18,109 nt of DNA from NCBI GenBank assembly GCA_964495345.1, contig CAZBVV010000028.1, positions 1-18,109 of the forward strand. Reading direction: 5' to 3'. The stretch is from UBA1081 sp964495345 (GTDB lineage: Bacteria; Bacillota; Clostridia; Oscillospirales; Acutalibacteraceae). Positions 1-7,604 of the stretch are shown in pieces (position 1 is the stretch's first letter; the number at the start of each line of letters is the position of its first letter). The notes under the pieces are model-generated. The model had not been told where the DNA came from and did no database searches. It saw only the letters and a list, made by a program, of their open reading frames with translations. Made by a program: the position numbers and the translations under genes.

Positions 1-2665
1 TGCATACAAGAATATTGATTTCGCCCTCAAGCATCTGACGCCATATCTCGCTGAGTTCACTTTCCGACATTTTGCCGTGTGCTATTCCTATAGCCGCATC
101 GGGAATGTGCTTTTGTATTTCTGCGGCTGTATCATCAATATCTTCAACCCTATTGTGCAGATAGAATATTTGTCCGCCGCGTCGGAGTTCTTTTTCCATG
201 GCTTCGGCAAGAATTCCCATGTCATGCTCCATAACATAGGACTGAATGGGGAGTCTGTCAAGAGGAGCTTCTTCAATAGCTGACATATCACGGATACCTG
301 TCATCGCCATGTTGAGTGTACGGGGAATGGGTGTTGCGGACAAGGTGAGAATATCAACTCCGGGAAAAGATGTTTTGAACTTTTCTTTTTGAGCTACACC
401 GAAGCGTTGTTCCTCGTCTATTATTACAAGTCCAAGGTTGCGGAATATGATATCTTTTGAAATTACTCTGTGAGTGCCGACTAATATATCAATTTGTCCG
501 TTTTTTACATCCCTTACAATTTTAGCCTGCTGTTTAGGCGTTACGAATCGGGACAGCATTTCGATTTTTATGGGGAATCCTTCAAATCTGCGTAAAATTG
601 TCTGGTAGTGCTGTAGTGCAAGAATTGTTGTAGGCACAAGAATTACACATTGTTTACTGTCTGCAACGCATTTGAATGCGGCACGCAAAGCAACCTCTGT
701 TTTGCCAAAACCTACATCTCCGCACAAAAGTCTGTCCATTGGGTATGGCTGTTCCATATCGTGCTTGATTTCGTTGATACATCTGAGCTGGTCATCGGTT
801 TCTTCGTATTCAAAGCGTCTTTCAAAATCGCTCTGCATATCAATATCTTCGGAAAAAGCATAACCCGGAGTCTTTTGGCGTATGGCATAAAGCTGTAAAA
901 GTTCTTTTGCCATGTCCCTGACAGCACTTTTTACACGGCTTTTTGTCTTTTCCCAATCGGCAGTAGAGCCCATTTTGCTCAGTTTTACGGCTTTGCCGGA
1001 ATCCTCATGGGGACCGATGTATTTTGAGATAAGGTCCATCTGTGTAATGGGTACGTGGAGCACATCTGAGCCTCTGTATTTGATTTTGAAATAATCTTTT
1101 GTAATACCTGAAAATGTAACTTTTTCTATACCGTCAAACAGACCTATACCGTATTTCTTGTGAACGACATAGTCACCTTTTTGCAGTTCTTCGATAGAAT
1201 GTAAACCTTTGCTGATATCGTGGAACTTGTTTTTGGCTGTATTCTGTTTTGAACCGGGTGTGCGGTATCTTCCGTAAGTGACAAATTTGATTTTATCACC
1301 GGGATAATCCATGCCGAAGCATAATGCCCCCGGGACAATGTTGACTGCACCTTTGATAAATGCGGAAGGCGGGATAGGAAAGTAGTGGGACGAAAATCCG
1401 TCATCGTTCAAATCAATACAAAGACTTTGTGCCATTTTGTGGGTGCCTGCAAGAACGATCACCGTGTAACCTTTTGCAAGGTCGGGACTTAAATCCTCAC
1501 GCAATATATTAATAGCACCCTCCCACGGGGAATTTTGACGGACATTCATGTTTATAAGCTCTTTTACGGGAGTGTCAAATGAACCTCTCGAAAAATTGTC
1601 AAGATAAATAACGCCGAAATTTTCATATTCTGAAACAACATCCTGCCACGACATTGAAAAACTGTCAAGTCCCTTGCACAGCACACCGTCGTCAAGCATA
1701 GCTTTTATATCCTCAAGAAGCATCTGCGACAGCGATGCCGCTTTTTCTTTTATGTTAGAGGACTCTGTGGCAAACAACAGACATTCACTGCAGTAATCAA
1801 ATATTGTGGCACATCTGTCATAAGCAATATTAAGATAGCGGTCATTTGAATTAAGACGCACGCCCGACTGCAGACTTGTAGCATCCGCGTAAAGGCTTTC
1901 CTTGATTTTATCATTTTTTTTGCCGTTGAGGGTGTTGGCAAAGTCCATGATTTTTTGTGCAAATTCAGTATCGCTGTCAAATACTATTTCGGTTGCAGGG
2001 GAGATTGGCACTTCTTTTGCACTTTCACCTCTTCTTTGTGAGAGAATATCAAAATACGCCATGGATTCAATGGTATCACCCCAAAAGTCAATACGCACAG
2101 GCATTTTTGCCCCGGGAGGGAAAAAGTCAAGTATAGAGCCTCTTAATGAAAACTGTCCTTCACCTTCAACCATTTCACTGCGGACATATCCTGCTGATAT
2201 CAGCGAATCAACAACCGCTGACGGTGCAACATCTTCGCCGTTTTTTAATGTGATGGATTTTTTTATGAGAATATCTTTGGGGATAGTGTACTGCATGGCG
2301 GCTTCTATGGAGCAGACAACCGCATCGAAGTTGTTTTTGCATATGTTTTCAAGAACGCCCAGACGCTTTCTTTCGTATTCTCTTGAACGGCTTTCCGTTG
2401 AGTGAAAATTCCTGTCAGCTGCAGGGTAAAGGTATGCCCTCATACCCATGGTGTTTAAATCGGAGCAGATTTTTGTTGCTGTTGATTCATCATGGGTGAT
2501 TATAAGGGCTTTTTTGTTAAGGCTGTCACAAAGAGTGCTGATGAGATGTGATTTGGGGGTAAGACTTACTCCCAGAACTCCCATAGGCATACGACCCTTG
2601 CTGACGCAATCCTCAATGGTGCAGTATTCGGTGTTGTTTTTTAATAAAGATGAAAACAGCTTCAT
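1..2665 (-). CDS. mfd: Transcription-repair coupling factor Mfd, N-terminal part (runs off left edge)
   Basis: Mfd is a cytoplasmic ATP-driven translocase that removes RNA polymerase stalled at DNA damage and recruits UvrA. The frame is open for 888 codons from an ATG at 2665-2663, with GGAGG 5 bases upstream, and no stop appears before the edge. Seen in the translation: a UvrB-like N-terminal region; a CarD-like RNA-polymerase-interacting segment near residues 490-545 (KGDYVVHKKYGIGLFDGI); a Walker A motif near residue 655 (GDVGFGKTE); the DEEQRFG box near residue 750; and the LSATPIPRTL helicase motif. Full-length Mfd is usually about 1150-1180 residues, so roughly the last 280, including the end of the translocase and the C-terminal domain, lie outside. 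It has its own promoter and is preceded by the terminator of the TM2 gene. No frameshift was found. The identification is secure. Confidence 0.97.
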   Translation of the reverse strand, partial: MKLFSSLLKNNTEYCTIEDCVSKGRMPMGVLGVSLTPKSHLISTLCDSLNKKALIITHDESTATKICSDLNTMGMRAYLYPAADRNFHSTESRSREYERKRLGVLENICKNNFDAVVCSIEAAMQYTIPKDILIKKSITLKNGEDVAPSAVVDSLISAGYVRSEMVEGEGQFSLRGSILDFFPPGAKMPVRIDFWGDTIESMAYFDILSQRRGESAKEVPISPATEIVFDSDTEFAQKIMDFANTLNGKKNDKIKESLYADATSLQSGVRLNSNDRYLNIAYDRCATIFDYCSECLLFATESSNIKEKAASLSQMLLEDIKAMLDDGVLCKGLDSFSMSWQDVVSEYENFGVIYLDNFSRGSFDTPVKELINMNVRQNSPWEGAINILREDLSPDLAKGYTVIVLAGTHKMAQSLCIDLNDDGFSSHYFPIPPSAFIKGAVNIVPGALCFGMDYPGDKIKFVTYGRYRTPGSKQNTAKNKFHDISKGLHSIEELQKGDYVVHKKYGIGLFDGIEKVTFSGITKDYFKIKYRGSDVLHVPITQMDLISKYIGPHEDSGKAVKLSKMGSTADWEKTKSRVKSAVRDMAKELLQLYAIRQKTPGYAFSEDIDMQSDFERRFEYEETDDQLRCINEIKHDMEQPYPMDRLLCGDVGFGKTEVALRAAFKCVADSKQCVILVPTTILALQHYQTILRRFEGFPIKIEMLSRFVTPKQQAKIVRDVKNGQIDILVGTHRVISKDIIFRNLGLVIIDEEQRFGVAQKEKFKTSFPGVDILTLSATPIPRTLNMAMTGIRDMSAIEEAPLDRLPIQSYVMEHDMGILAEAMEKELRRGGQIFYLHNRVEDIDDTAAEIQKHIPDAAIGIAHGKMSESELSEIWRQMLEGEINILVC

Positions 2666-2741
2666 AAATTCCTCCGTAAATACGAATGTCGGAAAGTGCC
2701 TGACACAATCCGATGATTAATTATACTATATTACTCTATAA

Positions 2742-2769
2742 ATTATACCTAAAAAAATCAAAATGTCAA
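2742..2769 (-). promoter_or_regulatory. Sigma-A promoter for mfd
   Basis: On the minus strand TTGACA (2769-2764) and TATAAT (2747-2742) are separated by 16 bp, so both hexamers match consensus. A start near 2735 would give a leader of about 70 nt before the mfd ATG. Confidence 0.8.
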
Positions 2770-2779
2770 TATTCTTTTA

Positions 2780-2791
2780 CGAAATTTCGTT
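2780..2791. promoter_or_regulatory. 12-bp perfect palindrome upstream of the mfd promoter
   Basis: ACGAAATTTCGT is a perfect dyad that extends to about 20 bp with one mismatch. It lies about 10 bp upstream of the mfd -35 box and just past the TM2-gene terminator. The placement would suit an activator or repressor site. It is not the Firmicutes LexA box (CGAAC-N4-GTTCG type). The function is unknown. Confidence 0.35.
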
Positions 2792-2800
2792 AAATAAAGT

Positions 2801-2828
2801 AAAAATACAGGACTTTTTAAGCCCTGTA
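2801..2828 (-). terminator. Rho-independent terminator of the TM2 gene
   Basis: Minus-strand hairpin with 6-bp outer arms (TACAGG/CCTGTA), a mismatch and an inner CTT/AAG pairing, followed by a U-rich tract starting with TTTTT. It lies 7 bp beyond the stop codon of the TM2-domain gene. Confidence 0.75.
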
Positions 2829-2834
2829 TAATTT

Positions 2835-3305
2835 TTACAGTTTAATTTTTGCACCTGTTCCGTCAAGATTGATTTCTCCTTTGAGGAGCTTTATTGCATC
2901 GGTAATTGCCCACACTTCCATAGCGATTGTTGCGATTCCGAATGTGAATACAACGCCTGCAATAGAGACGATAAGCTGAATCCATGCAGTTTTTTTGTAG
3001 TCCAGATAGAAGTTGTGCAAGCCGAACATTCCGCCAACAAAGGCTAAAACTGCCGCAACATATGCCGAACGCTGAGGTCGGGGCTCGGGAGTATATTTTT
3101 CTTCATTCGGCTGATAATTTATGTTCTGCTGATATCCGTTTGTAAAAGGCGGTGTGTTGTAGGTGTTGTTCTGATTAAAATTGGGGTTGTAATCAGTTTG
3201 TGCGTTTTCATCGCCCATAGGCTGACCGTCTGCAACTGCACCGCAATATGGGCAGGTGTTGAATGTGTCGTCCATAGGTCTTGAACAAGTTTTGCAAATT
3301 TTCAT
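2835..3305 (-). CDS. Zinc-ribbon/TM2-domain membrane protein
   Basis: This 156-residue protein starts with a small zinc ribbon (Cys4, Cys7, Cys18, Cys21 in two CxxC pairs). A low-complexity, Asn/Gln/Pro/Tyr-rich linker follows (about residues 30-80). The C-terminal part is a TM2 domain with two membrane helices joined by the typical GLHNFYLDYKK turn. TM2 proteins are widespread membrane proteins with no settled biochemical role in bacteria; the zinc ribbon plus TM2 layout is common in Clostridia. The ATG has AGGAGGG 6 bases upstream, which fixes the start. The gene has its own promoter-like site and terminator, so it is probably monocistronic. The domain call is firm but the function is unknown. 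Confidence 0.88.
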   Translation of the reverse strand: MKICKTCSRPMDDTFNTCPYCGAVADGQPMGDENAQTDYNPNFNQNNTYNTPPFTNGYQQNINYQPNEEKYTPEPRPQRSAYVAAVLAFVGGMFGLHNFYLDYKKTAWIQLIVSIAGVVFTFGIATIAMEVWAITDAIKLLKGEINLDGTGAKIKL

Positions 3306-3329
3306 ATTAATCCCTCCTGTGTGAATAAT

Positions 3330-3338
3330 ATTATAACA
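3330..3338 (-). promoter_or_regulatory. Extended -10 promoter for the TM2 gene
   Basis: The minus strand reads TGTTATAAT, a TG-extended -10 box with consensus TATAAT. There is no good -35 hexamer 17 bp upstream. It lies 25 bp before the start codon. Confidence 0.5.
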
Positions 3339-3458
3339 TAATTTTAAACCTTATATAAAGTAATTGTAAAGAAAAAGCAAAATAGTTGCAATTAACAGTG
3401 AGAAATTAAGGGATGTATGGTTTGAATTGTAATATTTATTTTTATCGGCTTTCCCGTT

Positions 3459-3486
3459 AAAAAACCGACGTCCTTTCGGACATCGG
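3459..3486 (-). terminator. Rho-independent terminator of the ECF S-component gene
   Basis: On the minus strand a 9-bp stem (CCGATGTCC/GGACGTCGG, with one U-G pair) is capped by a GAAA tetraloop and followed directly by TTTTTT. It starts 10 bp past the stop codon. This is a textbook terminator. Confidence 0.9.
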
Positions 3487-3495
3487 CAAGTCTGA

Positions 3496-4128
3496 TTATT
3501 TTAATTTTCTTGTTGCAACAGCAACGCCTTTTCCTATAGCTGTGCCGAGTATTGTGCATACCAGCAACTCGATAGGTGCATTAAGTCCTGCCGCAATAGC
3601 AACAACGGTATTGAGAACCGTATCAAGACCTCCAAGAGCTTCTGCCTGTTCGGGTGTGAACGTAAAATTCATAAACAGCAGAGCTAAAAAGCCTAAGAAT
3701 AAAACTGTGTTCAGAAGTGAACCCGATATACCTGCAACAAGGTATGACCAGCTTTGCTTTTTGTCGTGTTTTGCACAAAGTTTGAAGATAAGTGCACACA
3801 AAAAGCCTGTGAGCAGTCGGGGAACAAAGCATACGATAAACGTTTTGAGTATACTTTCACTTATAAGAATTGCACCTAATGCACTGCCTGTGAAGCACTG
3901 AATAAAGCTTACAATTCCGAATACTGCACCTAAAAAAGCTCCTGTTGTAAGTCCTTGTGTAACTGCTCCGACAATAACGGGAATCATAATCAGAGTCAGC
4001 TCTAAAGGACCGATACGCAAAAAGCCGATAGGTGTGAATGCCATAGCTACGATAATTGCGGTAAGCATGGCAGTTATTGTCAGATTGACGATTTTTTTGT
4101 GGTTTGAGTTTTTTCTTGCTGTTGACAT
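3496..4128 (-). CDS. ECF-type transporter substrate-binding (S) component
   Basis: The protein has about 210 residues and about six hydrophobic segments. Its first helix (TAMLTAIIVAMAF) and the following P-V-I-V-G-A/G-A-F-L-G-A-V-F-G-I pattern are typical of S components of energy-coupling-factor vitamin importers, closest in feel to the pantothenate/PanT-like group. The S component binds the vitamin in the membrane and docks on a shared EcfA-A'-T module, which is not in this window, so a group II ECF system is likely. The ATG at 4128 is chosen because AAGGAGG lies 5 bases upstream; the frame stays open to an upstream non-ATG start near 4164 with no better ribosome site. The substrate cannot be assigned from sequence. 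The gene sits right behind the ridA terminator, with little room for a strong promoter of its own. Confidence 0.8.
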   Translation of the reverse strand: MSTARKNSNHKKIVNLTITAMLTAIIVAMAFTPIGFLRIGPLELTLIMIPVIVGAVTQGLTTGAFLGAVFGIVSFIQCFTGSALGAILISESILKTFIVCFVPRLLTGFLCALIFKLCAKHDKKQSWSYLVAGISGSLLNTVLFLGFLALLFMNFTFTPEQAEALGGLDTVLNTVVAIAAGLNAPIELLVCTILGTAIGKGVAVATRKLK

Positions 4129-4174
4129 GATTTTCCTCCTTGCTGTTGTTCGAATACGATACAACGCAACCTTA

Positions 4175-4201
4175 TTAAAAAATCCGGTGTTATCCGGGAT
4201 T
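4175..4201 (-). terminator. Terminator behind ridA
   Basis: Minus-strand hairpin with arms AATCC(C)GG and CCGGATT, one bulged C and a six-base loop, running into TTTTTT. It begins 10 bp past the ridA stop. It probably ends the ilvA-ridA message, or lets part of it through to the ECF gene. Confidence 0.75.
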
Positions 4202-4210
4202 TTTCAGAAA

Positions 4211-4582
4211 TTACATCTCAGCGATTACTTCTACCTCGCATTTTACTGCTTTGGGAAGGTCTTTTACTGCAACGCATGAACGGGCAGGTTTGCCTGTAAA
4301 ATACTCTGCATACACGCTGTTGAAAGCGGCAAAGTCATTGATATCTGCAAGGAAGCAGGTTGTTTTGACTGCCTTTTCGATTGATGTTCCTGCGGCTTCA
4401 AGAACCGCTTTAAGATTTTCGCAAACCTGACGGGTCTGTTCCTCAATGGTAACAGCCTCTATGTTGCCTGTTGCGGGATTAATGGGTATCTGACCCGATG
4501 TGAATACAAGATTACCTGTTACAATCGCCTGTGAATAAGGTCCGATTGCTCCGGGGGCGTTTGTTGTTGCTACTGTTTTCAT
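4211..4582 (-). CDS. ridA: RidA family 2-iminobutanoate/2-iminopropanoate deaminase
   Basis: RidA hydrolyses the reactive enamine/imine products of PLP dehydratases such as IlvA to 2-oxo acids and ammonia, and so protects other PLP enzymes. The protein is 123 residues, normal for the family. The key residues of the trimeric Rid fold are present: Tyr16 in GPYSQ, Ser29 in TSGQIP, Arg101 in the PARSCV motif (equivalent to E. coli Arg105) and Glu116 in CEVEVIA (equivalent to Glu120). The presence of the Arg marks a true RidA-type deaminase. The start is the ATG at 4582; an in-frame GTG at 4591 is less likely, given the usual MKTV-like N-terminus. It begins 21 bp downstream of the ilvA stop, in the same operon, and so encodes the cleanup enzyme for its neighbour's product. 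Confidence 0.95.
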   Translation of the reverse strand: MKTVATTNAPGAIGPYSQAIVTGNLVFTSGQIPINPATGNIEAVTIEEQTRQVCENLKAVLEAAGTSIEKAVKTTCFLADINDFAAFNSVYAEYFTGKPARSCVAVKDLPKAVKCEVEVIAEM

Positions 4583-4603
4583 ATAAAACACTTCTTTCGT
4601 TTG

Positions 4604-5809
4604 TTAAATTATTACATCAAAACCTTTGTTTGTAAGAGCCTGTTTGATTTGCTCGATGTGGGCGAAATCTCTCGTTTCGATTGAAAGGTTAAGATAGCAG
4701 TCTGTTATGTTCATATCAAGGTCTGTACTTGAATAGCTTACGCTTACTACGTTTGCACCTTCTTCAGCGATAAGTGCGGAAACTGTTGCAAGCTGACCGG
4801 GTTTATCGGAAAGAGCTATTGTGATGTTTGCGGTTCTGCCGTTCATTTTAAGACCACGTTCAATAACACGGCTTAAAATATTAACGTCTATATTGCCGCC
4901 GGAAACAACACAGCAAACCTTTTTACCTTTGATTTCGGGGATTTTGTCAAACATGACTGCCGCAACGGGAACTGCACCTGCACCCTCGGAAACCAATTTC
5001 TGATTCTCCATAAGTGAGAGGATTGCCGCCGCAACCTCATCGTCGGAAACGGTAACAATGCCGTCAACATATTTTTTGCAAAGCTCAAATGTAAGGTCAC
5101 CGGGAGTTTTAACCTTTATACCGTCAGCGATTGTGTTTACGCTGGGCAGAGTTTCAATTTCACCGTCGTTAATGCTGTTGAACATTGAGGGGGCACCTGC
5201 CGCCTGTACACCGTAAATCTTGCACTTGGGTCTTAAATGCTTTACAAGATATGATACGCCCGCAATAAGTCCGCCGCCGCCTATGGGCACAATGATTGCA
5301 TCCACATCGGGAAGCTGTTCAATAATTTCAAGACCGATTGTGCCCTGACCTGCAATAACGTCAGGGTCGTCAAAAGGATGAATAAATGTATATCCCTTTT
5401 CGTCACGAAGCTCAATGGCTTTGTTGTATGCGTCATCGTAAACGCCTTTTACCATGCAAACCTCTGCACCGTATTTTTTTGTGGCTTCAACCTTTGAGAT
5501 AGGTGCACCCTCGGGCAAGCAGATGATAGATTTTGTGTTACAATGTGTAGCTGCAAGAGCCACACCCTGTGCATGGTTGCCTGCGGAACAGGCAATAACG
5601 CCGTGGCTTCTTTCTTCCTCGGTAAGCTGAGAGATTTTATAGTATGCACCTCTGACCTTGAAAGAGCCTGTTACCTGTAAGTTTTCTGTTTTTAAATAGA
5701 GGTCACAGCCTGCCTTTGCGGAGAGCTTGGGAGCTTGAATCATATCCGTGTGCCTTACAACCTCTTTAAGTACATTTGATGCGTCGTATATCTTGTCGAT
5801 AGTAAGCAA
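4604..5809 (-). CDS. ilvA: Threonine ammonia-lyase (threonine/serine dehydratase) with C-terminal ACT domain
   Basis: This PLP enzyme dehydrates L-threonine to 2-oxobutanoate (first step towards isoleucine, or propionate catabolism) and also acts on serine. Of its 401 residues, 1-320 form a fold-type II PLP domain with the Schiff-base Lys51 in GSFKVRG, the phosphate-binding tetraglycine at 177-180 (PIGGGGLIAG) and SGGNID at 303-308. Residues 327-401 form one ACT domain (DKPGQL...), the short-type layout rather than the E. coli two-ACT IlvA. No other branched-chain genes are nearby, so biosynthesis versus catabolism is open. The start is a TTG: AAGGGG lies 8 bases upstream and there is no in-frame ATG before it. 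A perfect sigma-A promoter precedes it and ridA follows. Confidence 0.95.
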   Translation of the reverse strand: MLTIDKIYDASNVLKEVVRHTDMIQAPKLSAKAGCDLYLKTENLQVTGSFKVRGAYYKISQLTEEERSHGVIACSAGNHAQGVALAATHCNTKSIICLPEGAPISKVEATKKYGAEVCMVKGVYDDAYNKAIELRDEKGYTFIHPFDDPDVIAGQGTIGLEIIEQLPDVDAIIVPIGGGGLIAGVSYLVKHLRPKCKIYGVQAAGAPSMFNSINDGEIETLPSVNTIADGIKVKTPGDLTFELCKKYVDGIVTVSDDEVAAAILSLMENQKLVSEGAGAVPVAAVMFDKIPEIKGKKVCCVVSGGNIDVNILSRVIERGLKMNGRTANITIALSDKPGQLATVSALIAEEGANVVSVSYSSTDLDMNITDCYLNLSIETRDFAHIEQIKQALTNKGFDVII

Positions 5810-5817
5810 AATAATTA

Positions 5818-5823
5818 CCCCTT
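5818..5823 (-). promoter_or_regulatory. Ribosome binding site that fixes the TTG start of ilvA
   Basis: AAGGGG on the minus strand, 8 bases before TTG at 5809-5807. No ATG or GTG in the right frame is available at usable spacing. Confidence 0.65.
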
Positions 5824-5840
5824 GAAACTAAATTATTAAA

Positions 5841-5869
5841 ATTATAGACCTTTCAGAAAGAAATGTCAA
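5841..5869 (-). promoter_or_regulatory. Perfect consensus sigma-A promoter for ilvA-ridA
   Basis: On the minus strand TTGACA (5869-5864), a 17-bp spacer and TATAAT (5846-5841). Both hexamers and the spacing match the ideal. The leader would be about 25 nt, leaving no room for a riboswitch or T-box. Confidence 0.9.
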
Positions 5870-5942
5870 CGGAATAGTCAAAGAAAATTACTGATTTTGG
5901 ATGGGATTTATGTGTACAATAGAAAAAACAAATTCAAGCGTT

Positions 5943-6143
5943 CTATTTTTTGTATTCAATTATATCACTGATGGAGCAATCTAATGCTTCGCAAATACGT
6001 TCAAGCACATAACCGTCGTACCTTTTTACTTTGTTTTTATAATAATTGTCAATTATCTGATATTGTATTCCGGTTCGTTTAGCCAATTCATATCGGCTGA
6101 TGTTCATTTTGTTCAGCGTTTCTTCAAGAATTATTTTAATCAT
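5943..6143 (-). CDS. Small Xre/Cro-C1 family helix-turn-helix regulator
   Basis: This 66-residue protein is essentially one Cro/C1-type DNA-binding domain: helix 2 and the recognition helix fall in SRYELAKRTGIQYQIIDNYYK (about residues 16-36), and the C-terminal half holds the LERICEALDCSISDIIEY stretch typical of this family. There is no sensor or dimerisation domain. It sits between glyA and ilvA on the same strand, behind a weak glyA terminator and just upstream of the ilvA promoter, so a role at one of these promoters is conceivable but unproven. Only a weak ribosome site (CAGG) is visible before the ATG. Stand-alone genes of this type are common in Clostridia, often of unknown target. 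Confidence 0.85.
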   Translation of the reverse strand: MIKIILEETLNKMNISRYELAKRTGIQYQIIDNYYKNKVKRYDGYVLERICEALDCSISDIIEYKK

Positions 6144-6171
6144 AAATTTCTTTACCTGTCCTTATAATGAA

Positions 6172-6195
6172 ACGGGACAGCGTTTGCTATCCCGT
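6172..6195 (-). terminator. Hairpin terminator behind glyA (weak U-tract)
   Basis: On the minus strand a 10-bp stem (ACGGGATAGC/GCTGTCCCGT, one U-G pair) has an AAAC loop, followed by TTCATTATAA rather than a clean U-run. Termination may be leaky into the Xre gene. Confidence 0.6.
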
Positions 6196-6207
6196 AATCT
6201 GTGCTTC

Positions 6208-7458
6208 TTATTCGTAAAGAGGATGTGCTTTTACAAGCTTATCAACCTCAGTTGCAATGTAATCTTTCTTGTCTTCAAAATCTGTTGCGGCAAGAGCGAT
6301 ACACTCTGCAACCTTATCCATATCATCTGTATTGAAGCCTCTTGTTGTAACTGCGGGAGTGCCGAGTCTTACACCGCTTGTAACAAAGGGCTTTTCGGGG
6401 TCGTTGGGAATTGCATTTTTGTTTGCTGTAATATGAACCTCATCAAGTCTGTGTTCAAGCTCTTTACCTGTAATGCCAGTTGAACGCAGGTCGCAAAGCA
6501 TAAGGTGGTTGTCTGTGCCGCCGGATACAAGGTTGATACCTCTTGACATAAGACCGTTTGCAAGAGCTTTTGCGTTAAGCACAACGTTATGCTGATATGT
6601 TTTGAATTCGTCTGTCATAGCCTCACCGAAGCATACAGCCTTTGCGGCAATAGTGTGCATAAGAGGACCACCTTGACAACCGGGGAAAATACCCTTGTTA
6701 AGAGCAAGACCAAATTCGTTTTTAGCGAGGATAAGACCGCCTCTTGGACCACGGAGTGTTTTGTGTGTTGTGGATGTTACAACATCTGCATAGGGTACGG
6801 GGGAAAGATGCTCGCCTGCGGCAATAAGACCTGCGATGTGAGCCATATCAACCATAAATATTGCACCAACGGATTTTGCGATTGCACCGATGCGTTCAAA
6901 GTCGATAGCTCTGGGATAAGCAGATGCACCTGCAACAATCATTTTAGGCTGTGCTTCTTTTGCAATTCTTTCAAGCTCGTCGTAATCAATAAAGCCGTCG
7001 TCATTAACGCCGTATGAAACGAAATTAAAATACTTACCTGACATATTAACAGGTGAACCGTGTGAAAGATGTCCGCCGTGAGCAAGGCTCATGCCGAGAA
7101 TTGTGTCACCGTGATTGAGGAGAGCAAAATATGTTGCGATATTTGCCTGTGTACCCGAATGAGGCTGAACGTTTGAATACTCTGCACCGAAAAGCTCCAT
7201 AGCTCTCTGATTTGCAATATTTTCAACTATATCAACGCACTGACAGCCGCCGTAATATCTCTTTGCACTGTAACCCTCTGCGTATTTGTTTGTAAGGCAA
7301 CTGCCCATAGCCGCCATAACAGCGGGGGAAACGATATTTTCAGATGCAATAAGCTCGATGTTATCTCTCTGTCTTTTGAGTTCGAGATTCATCGCATCTG
7401 CAACTTCTTTATCGAATAAAGCAACGAAATCTGCTGTGTTGTTAAAATTACTGAACAT
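6208..7458 (-). CDS. glyA: Serine hydroxymethyltransferase
   Basis: GlyA is a PLP enzyme that interconverts serine plus tetrahydrofolate with glycine plus 5,10-methylene-tetrahydrofolate, the main supply of one-carbon units. It has 416 residues, the usual length. The PLP lysine is Lys233 in STTHKTLRGPRGG. Other family marks are the N-terminal ELIASEN, KYAEGYSAKRYYGG, QPHSGTQAN, and VDMAHIAG with Asp204 and His207. The start at 7458 has GGAGG 7 bases upstream; a longer in-frame start near 7518 would lie on the -35 box of the promoter and is rejected. It is an ordinary housekeeping copy with its own promoter and terminator. Confidence 0.98.
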   Translation of the reverse strand: MFSNFNNTADFVALFDKEVADAMNLELKRQRDNIELIASENIVSPAVMAAMGSCLTNKYAEGYSAKRYYGGCQCVDIVENIANQRAMELFGAEYSNVQPHSGTQANIATYFALLNHGDTILGMSLAHGGHLSHGSPVNMSGKYFNFVSYGVNDDGFIDYDELERIAKEAQPKMIVAGASAYPRAIDFERIGAIAKSVGAIFMVDMAHIAGLIAAGEHLSPVPYADVVTSTTHKTLRGPRGGLILAKNEFGLALNKGIFPGCQGGPLMHTIAAKAVCFGEAMTDEFKTYQHNVVLNAKALANGLMSRGINLVSGGTDNHLMLCDLRSTGITGKELEHRLDEVHITANKNAIPNDPEKPFVTSGVRLGTPAVTTRGFNTDDMDKVAECIALAATDFEDKKDYIATEVDKLVKAHPLYE

Positions 7459-7489
7459 TGTAATTCCTCCGTATTGAAAGATTATTGAT

Positions 7490-7518
7490 AGTATAACATA
7501 CAAAAAAAATGTGTGCAA
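7490..7518 (-). promoter_or_regulatory. Sigma-A promoter for glyA
   Basis: On the minus strand TTGCAC (7518-7513), a 17-bp spacer and TATACT (7495-7490), each one or two changes from consensus. A leader of about 25 nt leaves no room for a glycine riboswitch. Confidence 0.75.
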
Positions 7519-7604
7519 TCGGCATTTTAATCAAAGAAAAATGTAATACAAACAAAGTATTTGTTACTATAATGTAATGAAGTGAGAAAAACAATAATTT
7601 ATCA

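Noticed and set aside
1902..2405. 167-codon plus-strand open frame inside mfd
   Set aside because: Antisense to a conserved part of Mfd; no ribosome site and no recognisable motif.
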